The position numbers and the translations under genes are program-made. Below are positions 24,638 through 35,281 of a DNA stretch of 64,000 bases, piece by piece (the stretch's first letter is position 1; every line of letters starts with the position of its first letter). Source of the stretch: Coffea arabica (Eukaryota; Streptophyta; Magnoliopsida; Gentianales; Rubiaceae); NCBI RefSeq assembly GCF_036785885.1, contig NC_092319.1:22524983-22588982 (forward strand), given 5' to 3'. The notes beneath the pieces are model-generated. The model searched no databases. It was not told where the DNA came from and worked only from the letters and a program-made list of their open reading frames with translations.

Positions 24638-25075
24638 ATGGCTTCTTCAAGCAATAGCTCAAATATTGAAAATTTGAGCTTTGAGAGCATAAGATGTGGT
24701 TGTGGTCAAATAGCTTCAATTATGGTATCTCGAACACAAAAGAACCCCGGAAGGCTTTATTATAATTGTAGTGTGCATGGATGGTTGAAGTGGGTTTTGC
24801 TAAATTATGTTGTAGAGAATGAGGTGAACTATAACCCAAGATTTATGCAAGGTGCAAGATCTGAATTTACTGAAGTAAACTATAATCCATGGTTGAGGAG
24901 AAATGTAGATGGAGACGTTGGTGCAGCAAGTCATATGATCCAAAGAAATGATGCAAATACGGTGCTCTGTTCTATTTGGAGCTGGCTTGGGCATATTAAG
25001 ATATTGGTAGCAATAAATCTTGTCTTGTTGGCTGCATACTTGTTTGCCCAACTTATAAACATGTTAAGAAGTTGA
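24638..25075 (+). CDS. GRF-type zinc-finger protein with C-terminal membrane segment
   Basis: This 145-residue ORF starts right after a splice-acceptor-like TTTTGTAG at 24628-24635, suggesting a 5' intron. Residues about 19-50 read RCGCGQIASIMVSRTQ then NPGRLYYNCSVHGWLKWV, the plan of a plant GRF zinc finger (CxCG, NPGR.FY.C, aromatic/W end). The last cysteine is replaced (VHGWLKW in place of the usual C..F.W). An EVNYNP motif occurs twice in the middle, and residues about 115-142 form a hydrophobic helix (ILVAINLVLLAAYLFAQLI). GRF fingers bind single-stranded nucleic acid in other proteins; whether this degenerate one does is unknown. It may be an element gene or a captured host gene. Confidence 0.6.
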   Translation: MASSSNSSNIENLSFESIRCGCGQIASIMVSRTQKNPGRLYYNCSVHGWLKWVLLNYVVENEVNYNPRFMQGARSEFTEVNYNPWLRRNVDGDVGAASHMIQRNDANTVLCSIWSWLGHIKILVAINLVLLAAYLFAQLINMLRS

Positions 25076-25319
25076 AAAAAGTGGCACTGGCTATCTAGAT
25101 TTTCACGGCTCATATGTGTTAGCTGATGGAAATGTCTTTTGTGTCTAGTTTAAAATGCTACAAAGATTTGTTGTAAATGTTCTTGGATGAAATGGAACCT
25201 CTAGTGTTATTTCAGTGGTATAATGTTTGGTTGTTTCGAGTTGTTTATAGTCTACTTCATTTCATGCAAACAATTAAAATAATTATTCATAACAAAGACT
25301 TGGATAATTGTTACTGAGA

Positions 25320-25640
25320 AGACAAGCATTTGTTGTTTGTGTACATCATCTTAAAGTGTGGAGCTTCATGCTTTGGTAAAACTGCTGCTAATATTACAAT
25401 ACCACTCAGAAGGGCCAATCCAAGTCCTAAACCGTTCACAACCATTGACTCGGTGCAACGTCTCAATACATCTCCTCTGGTTTGCAAGAATGTCAATTTT
25501 TTCGGAAGCCTTGTCTCAGCTGTTACCACTGCCAAAGCATATGTGTAGTGGCCAAGAAAGACATGCCATGGCAAGACTCTCACCCTTGTGGTTCGCATCT
25601 CTCCTTTATGCCAGAAGTTCATAAAGCCCAGCAACCACTG
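25320..25640 (-). pseudogene. Captured cytochrome b561 exon
   Basis: A minus-strand frame from about 25640 reads LQWLLGFMNFWHKGE, then RVRVLPWHVFLGHYTYALAV, KLTFLQTRGDVLRR and SMVVNGLGLGLALLSGIVIL. This is the second half of a plant ascorbate-reducible cytochrome b561 core, including the histidine of LPWH. A TTTGCAG acceptor-like site sits at its upstream edge, so intron sequence was captured too. The N-terminal helices and other heme-ligand histidines are absent, so it is a fragment carried by the Mutator-like element. It lies in the same direction as the transposase gene. Confidence 0.8.
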
Positions 25641-25672
25641 CAAACGAGATCAGGACGTCTATAACAAGCAAA

Positions 25673-25755
25673 GTTACCCCAGTAGTCTTTTTACCACTCC
25701 TACTGGAGCCATAGTTACCCCAGTAGTCTTTTTACCCTAGTAGTCTTTTTAGCAG
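25673..25755. repeat. Short tandem repeat, about 20-bp unit
   Basis: The unit GTTACCCCAGTAGTCTTTTT occurs at 25673 and 25714, with a shorter third copy (CTAGTAGTCTTTTT) near 25737. Confidence 0.75.
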
Positions 25756-26689
25756 CATTTGCTTCTCAACCTGAAAACCAAAATACAATTTAGGGAGAAC
25801 GGTACATATTAATGACTTGTAGGATAGCTACGTAGATACTCTTGTTCCCACTAAATCAAGGAGAAAACAAGCACACATCCTCTAAAGAAAACAACTACAT
25901 AGCTGGAATCAGTTTCCTCATGTCCTGCAGAGATATGCAGTAGGACTAGATTCTTTCTAAATCAGTGCCTATTGCTCCAAGAAAAGGTATATCTAAGCAG
26001 TAGCAAGCGCCACTAATCAACATAATCAACATAATCAAGCACTATATTGAGAGCACAGTAGACCACATCTGAAATATAGAAGACTAAAAGCCTCAGATGA
26101 CTTGAATGTCTATCACCAAAGGTACAAGAAGAGTAAATTTCAATCCCGGAAATTCTTAAAGAAAAAGTGACAAAAAACATTTTCGGATACAGAAATACAT
26201 TCTTCCCAGTCTCGTCTTTCAGTTCCAAACTCAAACTTCAATAATCAAATGATACAGATTAAACCACAATTCTTCACAATTCTTCAATAATCAGATTGGC
26301 ACCAGCTTAAGAAATTCACAATTCGCAATTCTTTCTCATTTTCGGATTAAACCATATTGCATGCTGTTCTCGACAACCATTCAGCCTACCCACTATCTAA
26401 TGAAACAGATTAATAATATCCCATATAAAGAAAAGAAAACACCCAAATAACAACTTGAGCTCAGCTAATCACAATTTCCAAAAATAAAAAAATTAAAACA
26501 TAAATTATTAGAATTTCAAATAGGAAACCAAAAATGAATGAAAAGATAAAAGGAAAGAGAACCCACCATGGCTTTGATCTTGGAACTTGGAATAGAAAGA
26601 TCCAATAAAGTTGCAGGTTTTTCCTTCTCCTTGAATCCAACACCCGACCCGAGTGGATGACCCGCATCATACTTAAAAATTCACCCGCA

Positions 26690-26815
26690 CCAGTCGACAT
26701 TGGTTCTATCCGTGATGCCGGCGGCATTGAAGACTTGTCCGGATCGTCTCAACTTTGTGGGACTCGCACCAGTTGACGTTGGGACAGCCCGTGACGCTGG
26801 CGGCATTGAAGACGT
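26690..26815. repeat. Imperfect direct repeat (GGCGGCATTGAAGAC)
   Basis: Two copies about 75 bp apart share CACCAGT-GAC-TTGG and GTGA-GC-GGCGGCATTGAAGAC. A further diverged piece (CATGGGTCGGGTTA ... GATCAGAAA-TTGAGGGG) lies beyond the solo LTR at 28555-28620. The solo LTR therefore inserted into a small tandem-repeat field. Confidence 0.6.
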
Positions 26816-26850
26816 GGGTCGGGTTAACACTAGCAATATCTGATCAGAAA

Positions 26851-26903
26851 CTTGAGGGGCTTGAGGGACTTGAAGGGCTTGAGGGGCTTGAGGGGCTTGA
26901 AGA
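26851..26903. repeat. Minisatellite, 9-bp unit CTTGAGGGG
   Basis: About six near-identical 9-bp units (CTTGAGGGG, with CTTGAGGGA and CTTGAAGGG variants) run just upstream of the solo LTR. Confidence 0.85.
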
Positions 26904-26908
26904 CATGG

Positions 26909-28554
26909 TGTAAGTCCCAAAGACAATCAAGAGGGGGGTGAATTGGGTTGATTAAAATCTTAACCAAATTTATGCACTTTTTCTTTAATAAAAATTTACC
27001 TTCTTTTCTAGTAATGATCAACCAAGTAGATTAGAAGACAAGAGCAATATTGATCAGAAAAAAAAACAAGTATAGATAAGCAATGAGAATTTTATTAAAC
27101 AGAAAAATAAGATAGGGAATCGAATCAAGTGTCTACCAAGCTATCCTCAAACTTGAAGACCAATCACTAGGTTGAGCAACTTCTCTTTGATGAAAGAAGA
27201 TCAACTAGATGTACAATGGAGGGAGCACTTCCTCCTTGCCCTAAGCCTCACTTAGTCAAGCTAAGAAGTTTTACAATCACTCAGAAAACCCTCAACAAAG
27301 CTACACTAAAGACCCTTTCAACCACAAAAGAAATGCTCACAAGAAGTTCACACCACTTTCAAACAAATCTCGCTTTGAAGACTATTTTCTCGCTAAAATA
27401 TCTCTTGAGATCTTGCAAACAAAGTGTGCAAAAGTCCCTGCTTGGTTCAGACCAGTTTGATTTTAAAGGGAATCAGAAATGAGCTTCATCAATGCTTCCA
27501 ACGGATAGAAGGCAACTGAAGAGTCAACTAGCCGTTGGGGCTGTCAGACGTCCGACGATCAAATCATCGTCCGAACCAATCGTCCGATGACAGCCAAGTT
27601 GAAGTTCGGACGTCCGATGCGTTTGTTTCGTCCGACAGCACAGCGTCCAATCGTTGGCAAAGAGTTGGCAAGTCATCTTGGAATTTTTCGGACGTCCGAT
27701 GCGGTTGATGTGCGTCCGATGGCAAGCGTCCGATCCTTTCGGACGTCCGATGCTTCCTTACGAGCATCCGACAGAGCTTCCTTCTTGATGTTCTTTATCC
27801 TTTCGGACGTCCGACAGAATCCTTCCAGACGTCCGACATGAGTGTCCTGTTTTTGCTTCTTCTTTTGGTTGATTTGCATCTCACGTCATATTCGTGCCTG
27901 ATTCTTTGGTAAGCAACAACACTTATATTTGAAGAAGGATAGATAAACAATTCAAAGTATTTTGTGATCATTATAACAAAATTGTCACACTTAAAAGACT
28001 GTATCTTTGATCGGAACAAAATAATAACTAAATTTGTTTATATTATTCCAATCTTGTTTGCCACATCCAAAGCATCGTAGACTGGAGTCAATCAAACATA
28101 TGCTTTCCTTGTTCCATCAGGGCTGATCAAAGTGTTCACTTTCTTGGTCTGTATAAACATTTCAACGAACTTTTGTGATCATCAAAACCAATAATAACAT
28201 TCTCCCCCTTTTTGATGATGACAAAACAAAAGTTTGAAATGAAATTTGATGATTGCAGTATAAGCTCCCCCTTTCTCAAGAACTCCCCCTTATTTAGTGA
28301 ATCATAAAATTTTGAAAATTTTGAAAAACTCCTTGGCTCAACCAAAGTGTGTTTGGGGTGAGGAAGGAGTGAGCTTTCACTTGTACATCTTGGTTAGCAT
28401 CGCCATCTATTGAAGAGGCTATTGGATTGATATTTGGTTTGCATTTCTTATCTTTTCTCTTTAATTAAGTTTTCTTTATTGTGCTTAAATTTGATATATC
28501 TTTGTGCATCATTGTGAAATTGTTTGTACTCATTGGGTTGCACCAGGCCTTACA
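26909..28554. mobile_element. Solo LTR inside the MULE, 1646 bp
   Basis: It begins TGTAAGTCCC and ends GGCCTTACA, with an exact 5-bp duplication CATGG (26904-26908 and 28555-28559). No PBS or coding region is present. It holds a striking cluster of CGTCCGA words (27546-27841) and CT-rich runs (TTCTCCCCCTTTTTGATGATG near 28200; CTCCCCC again near 28265 and 28285). The superfamily is not certain; such CCCCCTTTTTGATGATGAC wording is common in plant Copia-like repeats. Confidence 0.8.
27546..27841. repeat. Cluster of CGTCCGA / GGACGTCC palindromes
   Basis: About a dozen CGTCCGA words occur in 300 bp, several as TCGGACGTCCGATG, a palindrome with an ACGT core. They are unevenly spaced and separated by unrelated sequence, unlike a simple satellite. 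Confidence 0.85.
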
Positions 28555-29232
28555 CATGGGTCGGGTTATCTTGTGGGGCTTGGTTTCGATGCCGTAGATC
28601 AGAAAATTGAGGGGTTTGGAATAAAAATCTAAGCTGAGAATTTAGGCTGAGAAGGAGGACGGAATCCAAATGAGACTGTGGTATATACACAGACAGCAAG
28701 TACCACTTGCCTTTATAAAGTGACGTTTATGTTTTATTTTCTTCTTTATGTTATCATAAGCTAATAACAAGGCCCACAAGACCGTACTCCATTTCAGCAA
28801 AATAACCTGAGTCTCTTCCACATAACCCTGGCTGCTGCCTCTCGACTCACTCTGGCTTTCTCCTAAAATATTTCTCCTATTTCAATGGTAACCCAAATTG
28901 TATCTAATCCTGCTGGAAAATCATGCAATATGTGACCACTCAGCTGCACTCAACAGTTTGCATAAAATCTAAAATATCTCATACCAAGCACTTGAAAAGA
29001 GCTAGTGAAAACAAACAGAGAAACAAGCAAAACTTAGTTCCATTGTGCTATGAATCATCAAAAGAGTATTATCAGTATCGGCACCACATATGTGCTATGA
29101 ACCGTCAACAGAACAACAAGACCATAACATGGCCATAAAGTCTAATAAGTATAAGCACAATAGACTGAGAATCCTAATTATCTTCATTTGCAACCATGTC
29201 AACAAAAAGCATATGTAAACAAAGCCTGAAGG
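28555..29232. other. Non-coding part of the MULE
   Basis: No gene is supported. The sequence between the solo LTR and the transposase 3' end contains a TTTATAAAG box near 28716, but no associated reading frame. Confidence 0.4.
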
Positions 29233-32200
29233 CTAGAACATTGCATATTTAGATTGAGAATTTTTTTCAGAAGTTGCTGGCAATGTTGATGTAGGCCTTG
29301 GTTGTGCTGAAGTAGGAATAGATCCTAATATTGACCCTCCATTGTTGTTGCCAGCAACTGATCTTCTTCCAATGACTATAGCAGCAAGATTTTTGCCCGG
29401 TAGATTTGAAGCTCTTGAACTCCCAAACATTTCTTCAGGTGTTTGAGATAAAGCAACATGTCTAGTATTGCTTTCTCCCTACAATTTCATGCATGTTTAT
29501 AGTTAGCCAAATCTACAAATATGAGAATTTGAGTACATGACATTAGAAGTCACCTGAGAGACTTCAATGGGAGGTTGTGTACTTCCAGCAGGTAGAGTAA
29601 CTGATTCTTGTGTGGGACAATAAGTAGATGTTGGTATGCTAGTTCCAGTAGATACACGGGGTTCCATTCCACTGGTAATGAAAACAAGGTTAGAAAATGC
29701 TTAAGATTACAGTCCATGGTACGTAAGAATGTAAGAGTTTGAATAGTGCACTCCACCTTTCTTCTCTTGAAATTGCCTTTTCTATTCCTCTTTGGATCAC
29801 CTTCACAAGATCTTTTATTGTGCCCAAATTGTTGACACAAACTACACTTCAGCGTGGATGATCTTTTTCCTTGGCCTATAGTTGGTGCTTCTCCTTGCTC
29901 CCTTCTCCGGGCCTTTCTTGGCCTGCCAGCTTTTCTTCTAAATACTGGTGGTAGTACTTTTGAAGGATTCACTTCAATAGGTGGCCAAAACTTTACATCT
30001 GGGATTGGATGAATGACTTCATTGTATGCTCTGATGTAAAATTCTTTTGTCTTGCTAAAATCACAATAACTTTCCAAATCTTCTCTCTTGTTAATAAGAA
30101 CAGCTGTTGCATGCTTGCATGGTATTCCAGACAAGTTCCATACCTTGCAATCATATGTTCTCTCATTGATGTTCACAAATGTAAGAAACATTACAATCCT
30201 TCACTTGGAATTCGTTACCACTTGCAAGCAGTATAGTGCACTTTCTACATTCATTAGCAAGTACATTAAGTCTGTTTTTCACATTTGAAACCACATTATT
30301 CTTATAAAGACAGCCTTTTTCAAATCTTTTTAACAGCCTACTCATCAACTTAGATCGAATATTGTCCAGCAATGTTAACACATTCTTACCCCTTAGATCT
30401 CCTATCCAATGATTGAAAGATTCAACAATGTTGTTTGTGATGTGATCATTCTTCAAATCTGTGGGGAAAGCATGCCTAGACCACAGGTGATAAGGAATTT
30501 TCTCCAGCCACTCGTGGGCTGCAGGTTTTAAATCCTTAATTTTGGCCATAGCCTCCTTAAAGTTTACTTCAGTGTAAGCCCTGGAAGCTTGCCAAAATAA
30601 TTGCCTAAGCATAACTCCTGGAAAATGGCCTCTAAAATTGCTATATATATGCCTGCAACACTTTCTGTTCACTGCCCATGGTACCTTAGAGTTAATGGCT
30701 TCAATCAGTCCCTACAAACGTCAAAAAATACATGTGTTAAAATCCCAAAATCAGTGATTGATTAGTTGAATGAGTTGTTAAGATCTTACCTTTTGCCTAT
30801 CAGTCATGAAAGTCCAAGGCCTATCCCTTCGAAAGTCATCAAGCATTGCAGCTAACCATTCAAAGAAAAACATCCAACTTTCTTTATTCTCACTCTCAAC
30901 AATGGCATAAGCAATAGGATACAATCCATTATTTCCATCTAGACCAATTGCAGAAAGTAAAACCCCTCCATACGGCCCTTTCAAGTGACATCCATCAAAT
31001 CCTATGAAAGGAAGGCAGCCACCAAAAAATCCTTTCTTTAGTGCATCTAACCCCACAAACATTCTTTTAACTGAAGGAACAGCCGATCCCAAAGTCATTT
31101 CAAATTGAATCTTAGCTATACTACCAGGATTTGTATTCATAATCATGACACAATACTTTGGCAGCAAGCTATAGCTATCACCGTGGCTACCATCAATAAT
31201 ATCTTGTGCCTTTTGCTTTGCTCTATAAAGCTGCATATCAGTAGGAATACTTAGCCAATTCATGCCTTAATAGCTCAGGTTTAATAGTGGAATCTGCCCT
31301 CAATAGGTCAATTATTTTTCTTGCAATCCACTTGGCAGAAGCAACAATTTTTTCACTCATGACACAAGCATGATTAGGTGTGCATGTTTTTACCATATAT
31401 GTCATCTTATCAGGTGCTGGAGAAGCATGTACTCTCCAATCACAACTTTGATTGCCACAATGCGCCATAACTCTAGACTTTTCATTTTTATCAAAAATTA
31501 GAGGAAAACCCCACTGAATTTTATATTCATATAGCACCCTTCTAAAAGTTTCAACATTTCCAAATATCATTCCCTTTAAGAGCCTAAATTTCTCTCCCTT
31601 AGGCATGGAAAACTCAGCAATATTTAGGCATGCACCCATTAAATCATCCTCCAAGTCACTGTCGGACTCATTTTCAGCTTCAACTTCATCATTGGACTCA
31701 TAATCAGACAAGTCTCCACCAGAATCTAACTCATTTTCCAATCCCTCTTGTACAAATGTACTAAATAGTTCATCATCTAAGTCAACACTCATCTCATCAT
31801 TGTCACTATAAACATATAGCTCATCATCAGTTTCCACTTCATCCTGGATCCCTGCATCAACACCATTCAAAACATTTTCGAATTCCTTTCTTTTACCCAA
31901 CCTTTTGCTAGTTATAGTATTTTGTCTAGCATTTCCTTCTGCCCAACCTTTTGAATTCTTCTTACCAGCCCTTTTGGTATTGCTACTCTCTGCCCCATGG
32001 AAGTTAACACCCACCACTTCAAAGTTCATAGCAATATCAACATTGTTACCATCTATTCCCGTGTTGTTTTCATTATCATTATTAACATTGGCACTAATAT
32101 TATTAAAATTCAGCCCCATAATATTTCCATTTCCATCAATATTGTTCCCATTACCAGCATTTTCATTCAAGTTCTCTTGAACATCATCACAAACCTGCCT

Positions 32201-32428
32201 AACATAAACATTGATACGTCCATTCCTCCTATGTAAACCAAACATTTCCAGCACATCCGAATCAATTTCAATGTTCATTGTTTCCATAGTACCAGGGATA
32301 TCACAACATAAAGCAATCATGATATTTTGTCGACTAGAAATACGATTCAAAACATTCTCACAAACATCAGATAACAAGTCAATGTAAGAATAGCGATCGG
32401 GATCAATATTCCTTAGTTCAAACTTCAT
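29233..32428 (-). pseudogene. MuDR-type transposase gene, two frameshifts
   Basis: Minus strand. The first segment (31238-32428) has an N-terminal domain, an asparagine- and acid-rich linker and the MuDR DNA-binding region (FRRVLYEYKIQWGFPLIF, HCGNQSCDWRVHAS, PNHAC). The next (30778-31263) starts the DDE core (LPFIGFDGCHLKGPYGG; WTFMTDRQK). After an intron at 30712-30789 with GT/AG ends, the core continues (AHEWLEKIPYHLW; NNIVESFNHWI). A SWIM finger (CKVWNLSGIPCKHA) and a CCHC knuckle (CSLCQQFGHNKRSC) follow, then a short tail to 29233. One-base frameshifts near 31250 and 30180 separate the segments, so a full protein is not made as the sequence stands. All three presumed catalytic acids are present. 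Confidence 0.88.
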
Positions 32429-33423
32429 GCTTTCACAATGAAGAGTAATGCCGTAGACACTTGCAAGTCCAGCCTAAAACCACGAAAACAACAAAGTTTA
32501 TCATGCGCTTCATTAACAAATAGCATTAATATGATGAGAAAAAACTGATTTGCATGCAACTAAGTTTGAAGATATGAATCAACGTGGAATCTGACATAAC
32601 AGGAAATAAATAAAGATTTCCTATTAAACCCTAAATTGTAAAACTATTTTGATAAACGACTAATACAACCTTATTGTGGTTCAAACTACTAAAAATTACA
32701 TATGTATGTTGCCAATGTAGAAAAAAGTGATATATTAAAAAATTTCACAAAAACTCCAGATTTACATTATTAAATCTGGATTTCTTGTTATTTATGACTA
32801 CGTTCACCACCCATATAACTATTATACATGCAGTAGCAACCAAAAATGCTGGCAATGTTGTATTGATGCATCACAATCAAAAACCCCTAAATTTGAAGCA
32901 TATTTGTGTCCTAGAAATCAAACTAAGAAGGATCTAATGTATATAAATATTAGATCCGTGCATGCAGAACTCATTTTTTTGGTTCAAATAGTATATAATA
33001 CCCATGCAAGAAATGATCAGTTAAAGATAGTACCATGCTTAGGCCTCCAATAGCTTTCCGACCCTACAACCTTTGTTGTGAAAAATTTCTCCAGCCACAA
33101 TATGTTGATATGTAGACAACGCACTGTAGTTTTTGAGTTTTATCTTAGTGATTTAAGGATTAAGCAATGATAGAAACATAGGGTTTCATGGAAAGAGAGT
33201 TCAAGAAAAGTGAGTGTAGTATGATAATCTGATGTTGGGATTGTAGGGGTTGAAGTGATAAAGTCGCTATCTGTCTTGTTTCCCACCTAAAGGGTAAAAT
33301 TGTAAGTACATATTTCTATTTTTATGTCTTAAAAGTTTGATGGAAATTAATAAGGGTTATTCAGACTTTTAGCTATTTCCGTTACTTATAAGTGACAGAA
33401 GTTAGTGTGAGGGAGGAATATGT
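32429..33423. other. MULE subterminal non-coding region
   Basis: Presumed promoter side of the transposase gene, reading toward 32428. It is AT-rich, with no ORF of note. Confidence 0.45.
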
Positions 33424-33493
33424 TATTTGGTCAAATCTCAGGGATCGATTCGTTATTTAGTCAAACCTCTGGGGAGGTAAATGTAATTAACCC
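33424..33493 (-). repeat. MULE right terminal inverted repeat
   Basis: Reverse complement of 23686-23756 with few mismatches. It ends ...AATTAACCC directly before the duplicated AAAAAGAAA. Confidence 0.88.
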
Positions 33494-33502
33494 AAAAAGA
33501 AA

Positions 33503-34043
33503 AGAACACAGCAACAAAGGAATTAATGAATAAAAAAGAAGAGAGCGTGGAGGAGGGAATCGGAGATTGAGGAAAGAGGACGCGTACATGGTGTAACATC
33601 ATTTGTACAAGGTGTAATAATTGAACAATAGTGAGTAAAATAAAATAATATTTTTGTGAATTCCACACGACATGAAAATCGAGTTACAAGACGTGATCTG
33701 AGCCGCACAAATTTTTAAGGCTCCATCCAAACCGTGAACTGCCTGGGACGGTTGCCCCTCATCCGGGGAGGACGGGAAAGAATCGAAGTTTACCAGACAA
33801 TAAATAGACGAGTTTCTTTCTCGCACTGTCATGTTTACAGGTGCAAGTCTATAAACTTTATGAAATACATGGGTGAAAAGAACGAAATATTTTTCAGAAT
33901 ATTTTTGAAAGGCATGTAATACGAAGATTCTTAAAAAATTGTATGTAAATATGTATATTATACAATACCAATAATTACTTATTAGAATTACTTCTAATAT
34001 TACCATATATCAAAATACTACTTGCAGTCCTAATATTATCAAA
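33503..34043. other. Former upstream flank of the DUF423 gene
   Basis: Before the Mutator-like insertion this sequence directly preceded the DUF423 gene on the minus strand, so it may hold its original promoter. No clear core promoter motif was recognised and no coding region is seen. Confidence 0.4.
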
Positions 34044-34052
34044 TATAAAAAA

Positions 34053-35272
34053 GAGAAAACCGTTCAAAACGTCCTTCGCATTTTATAAAATAATTTTTTT
34101 CATCCCTCACTTATAAAAATGTAATTTAATGTCCTTTATAAATTCATATTGATCAAATTTGATTCCTACCAAAGTTTTCGACTAGTTTTTTGTCGAAATT
34201 GCAAAATTATCAAATCAAATTTTGCATAATCCGATCTGTAGTCCCTTACATTTCACAAAATGAATTGTTGCGTCCCTCACATTTTACAAAATGAATTTTT
34301 TATCCCTTATTGACCATATATACAAATAATTTTTTTAAAAAAAATATTCATGTATATATCTATTTGATTTCATTTGAACAGTACGAATAACATGATTTCA
34401 CCATGTGAATCTATTCAATATTTGTGATATTTTCTTTTTTGGTAATAGTTCATTTGTTGAATTGTGTAATAAGGTTATCTAATTAATCAGTCCTAATTCG
34501 AATTCTATAATCTTGTTAACAAATTGCAGTTTAAATTTGAAATTTCTACTCGCCACCTTTAAGATCAACAGTTGAATTTCTTGTCTTGTGATTGTCTTAA
34601 AATTTGAAAGTGTTAATCACTTACTTCTTTTTGTCATACTTTTCCTTTGTTTATTGTTTATGTCCAAATTTAATTCAATATAAATACTTGATAATGTTTA
34701 GGATTAAATGTCTTCTTTGTATTCAATTTTCGATTAAAAAGAAATAAACATGAGTGAAAAATTAACAATTTTTTTAAACCCATGTATATATTTATTTATT
34801 TCACCTGAACAGTACATTCAGGTGAAATCAAATAAAATATATTGCATGCTATTCGTATTGTTCAGTGAAATTAAATAGATATATACATGAGTTAAAAAAA
34901 AAGGTTATTCGTACACATGATAAATGAGGGATGAAAATTATTTTGTAAAATGTGATGGATGAAAAAATTCATTTTATAAAATATGAGGGATGAAACAATT
35001 CATTTTGTGAAATGTGAAAAACAAAAAATTCATTTTGTGAAATGTGAGAGACTATAGATCGAATTATATAAATTTTGATTGACAATTTTGCCCGTATAAA
35101 ATGATCACGTGCAAGGCATGGGTAGATTTCGAACAAAAACTAATCGAAAATATAGGTAGAGACCAAATTTGACTAATGTAAATTTGTAAGGAATGTAAAA
35201 ATACATTTTTATAAGTGAAGAATGAAAAAAGTCATTTTACAAAATGTGATGGACGTTTTAAATAATTTTCCC
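34053..35272. mobile_element. Mutator-type MITE with long inverted ends, 1220 bp
   Basis: The ends are GAGAAAACCGTTCAAAACGT and, reversed, GGGAAAATTATTTAAAACGT. The exact 9-bp duplication TATAAAAAA flanks it (34044-34052 and 35273-35281). The inverted arms extend for about 350-450 bp and contain several copies of a CATTTTACAAAATGAATT-type word. A second inner inverted pair lies near 34340-34400 and 34830-34890. It has no coding capacity. Confidence 0.85.
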
Positions 35273-35281
35273 TATAAAAAA

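Larger units (their letters stand above)
23686..33493. mobile_element. Mutator-like element (MULE), 9.8 kb, with captured gene pieces
   Basis: The ends are inverted: GGGTTAATTACATTTACCTC at the left and its reverse complement at the right, with about 70 bp of strong match (23686-23756 and 33424-33493). The flanks carry an exact 9-bp duplication AAAAAGAAA (23677-23685 and 33494-33502), as Mutator elements make. Inside are a MuDR-type transposase gene on the minus strand (broken), a GRF-finger ORF on the plus strand, a cytochrome b561 exon and a solo LTR. The perfect duplication suggests the insertion itself is not ancient. Confidence 0.92.

Noticed and set aside
24800-25051. Minus-strand ORFs over the GRF-finger gene
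   Set aside because: They are antisense to an ORF with clear GRF motifs.
25600-25735. Alternative minus frame over the b561 capture border (SGKKTTGVTLLVIDVLISF...)
   Set aside because: It runs through a presumed intron edge and a tandem repeat, and ends at a stop; the b561 frame is the one with family motifs.
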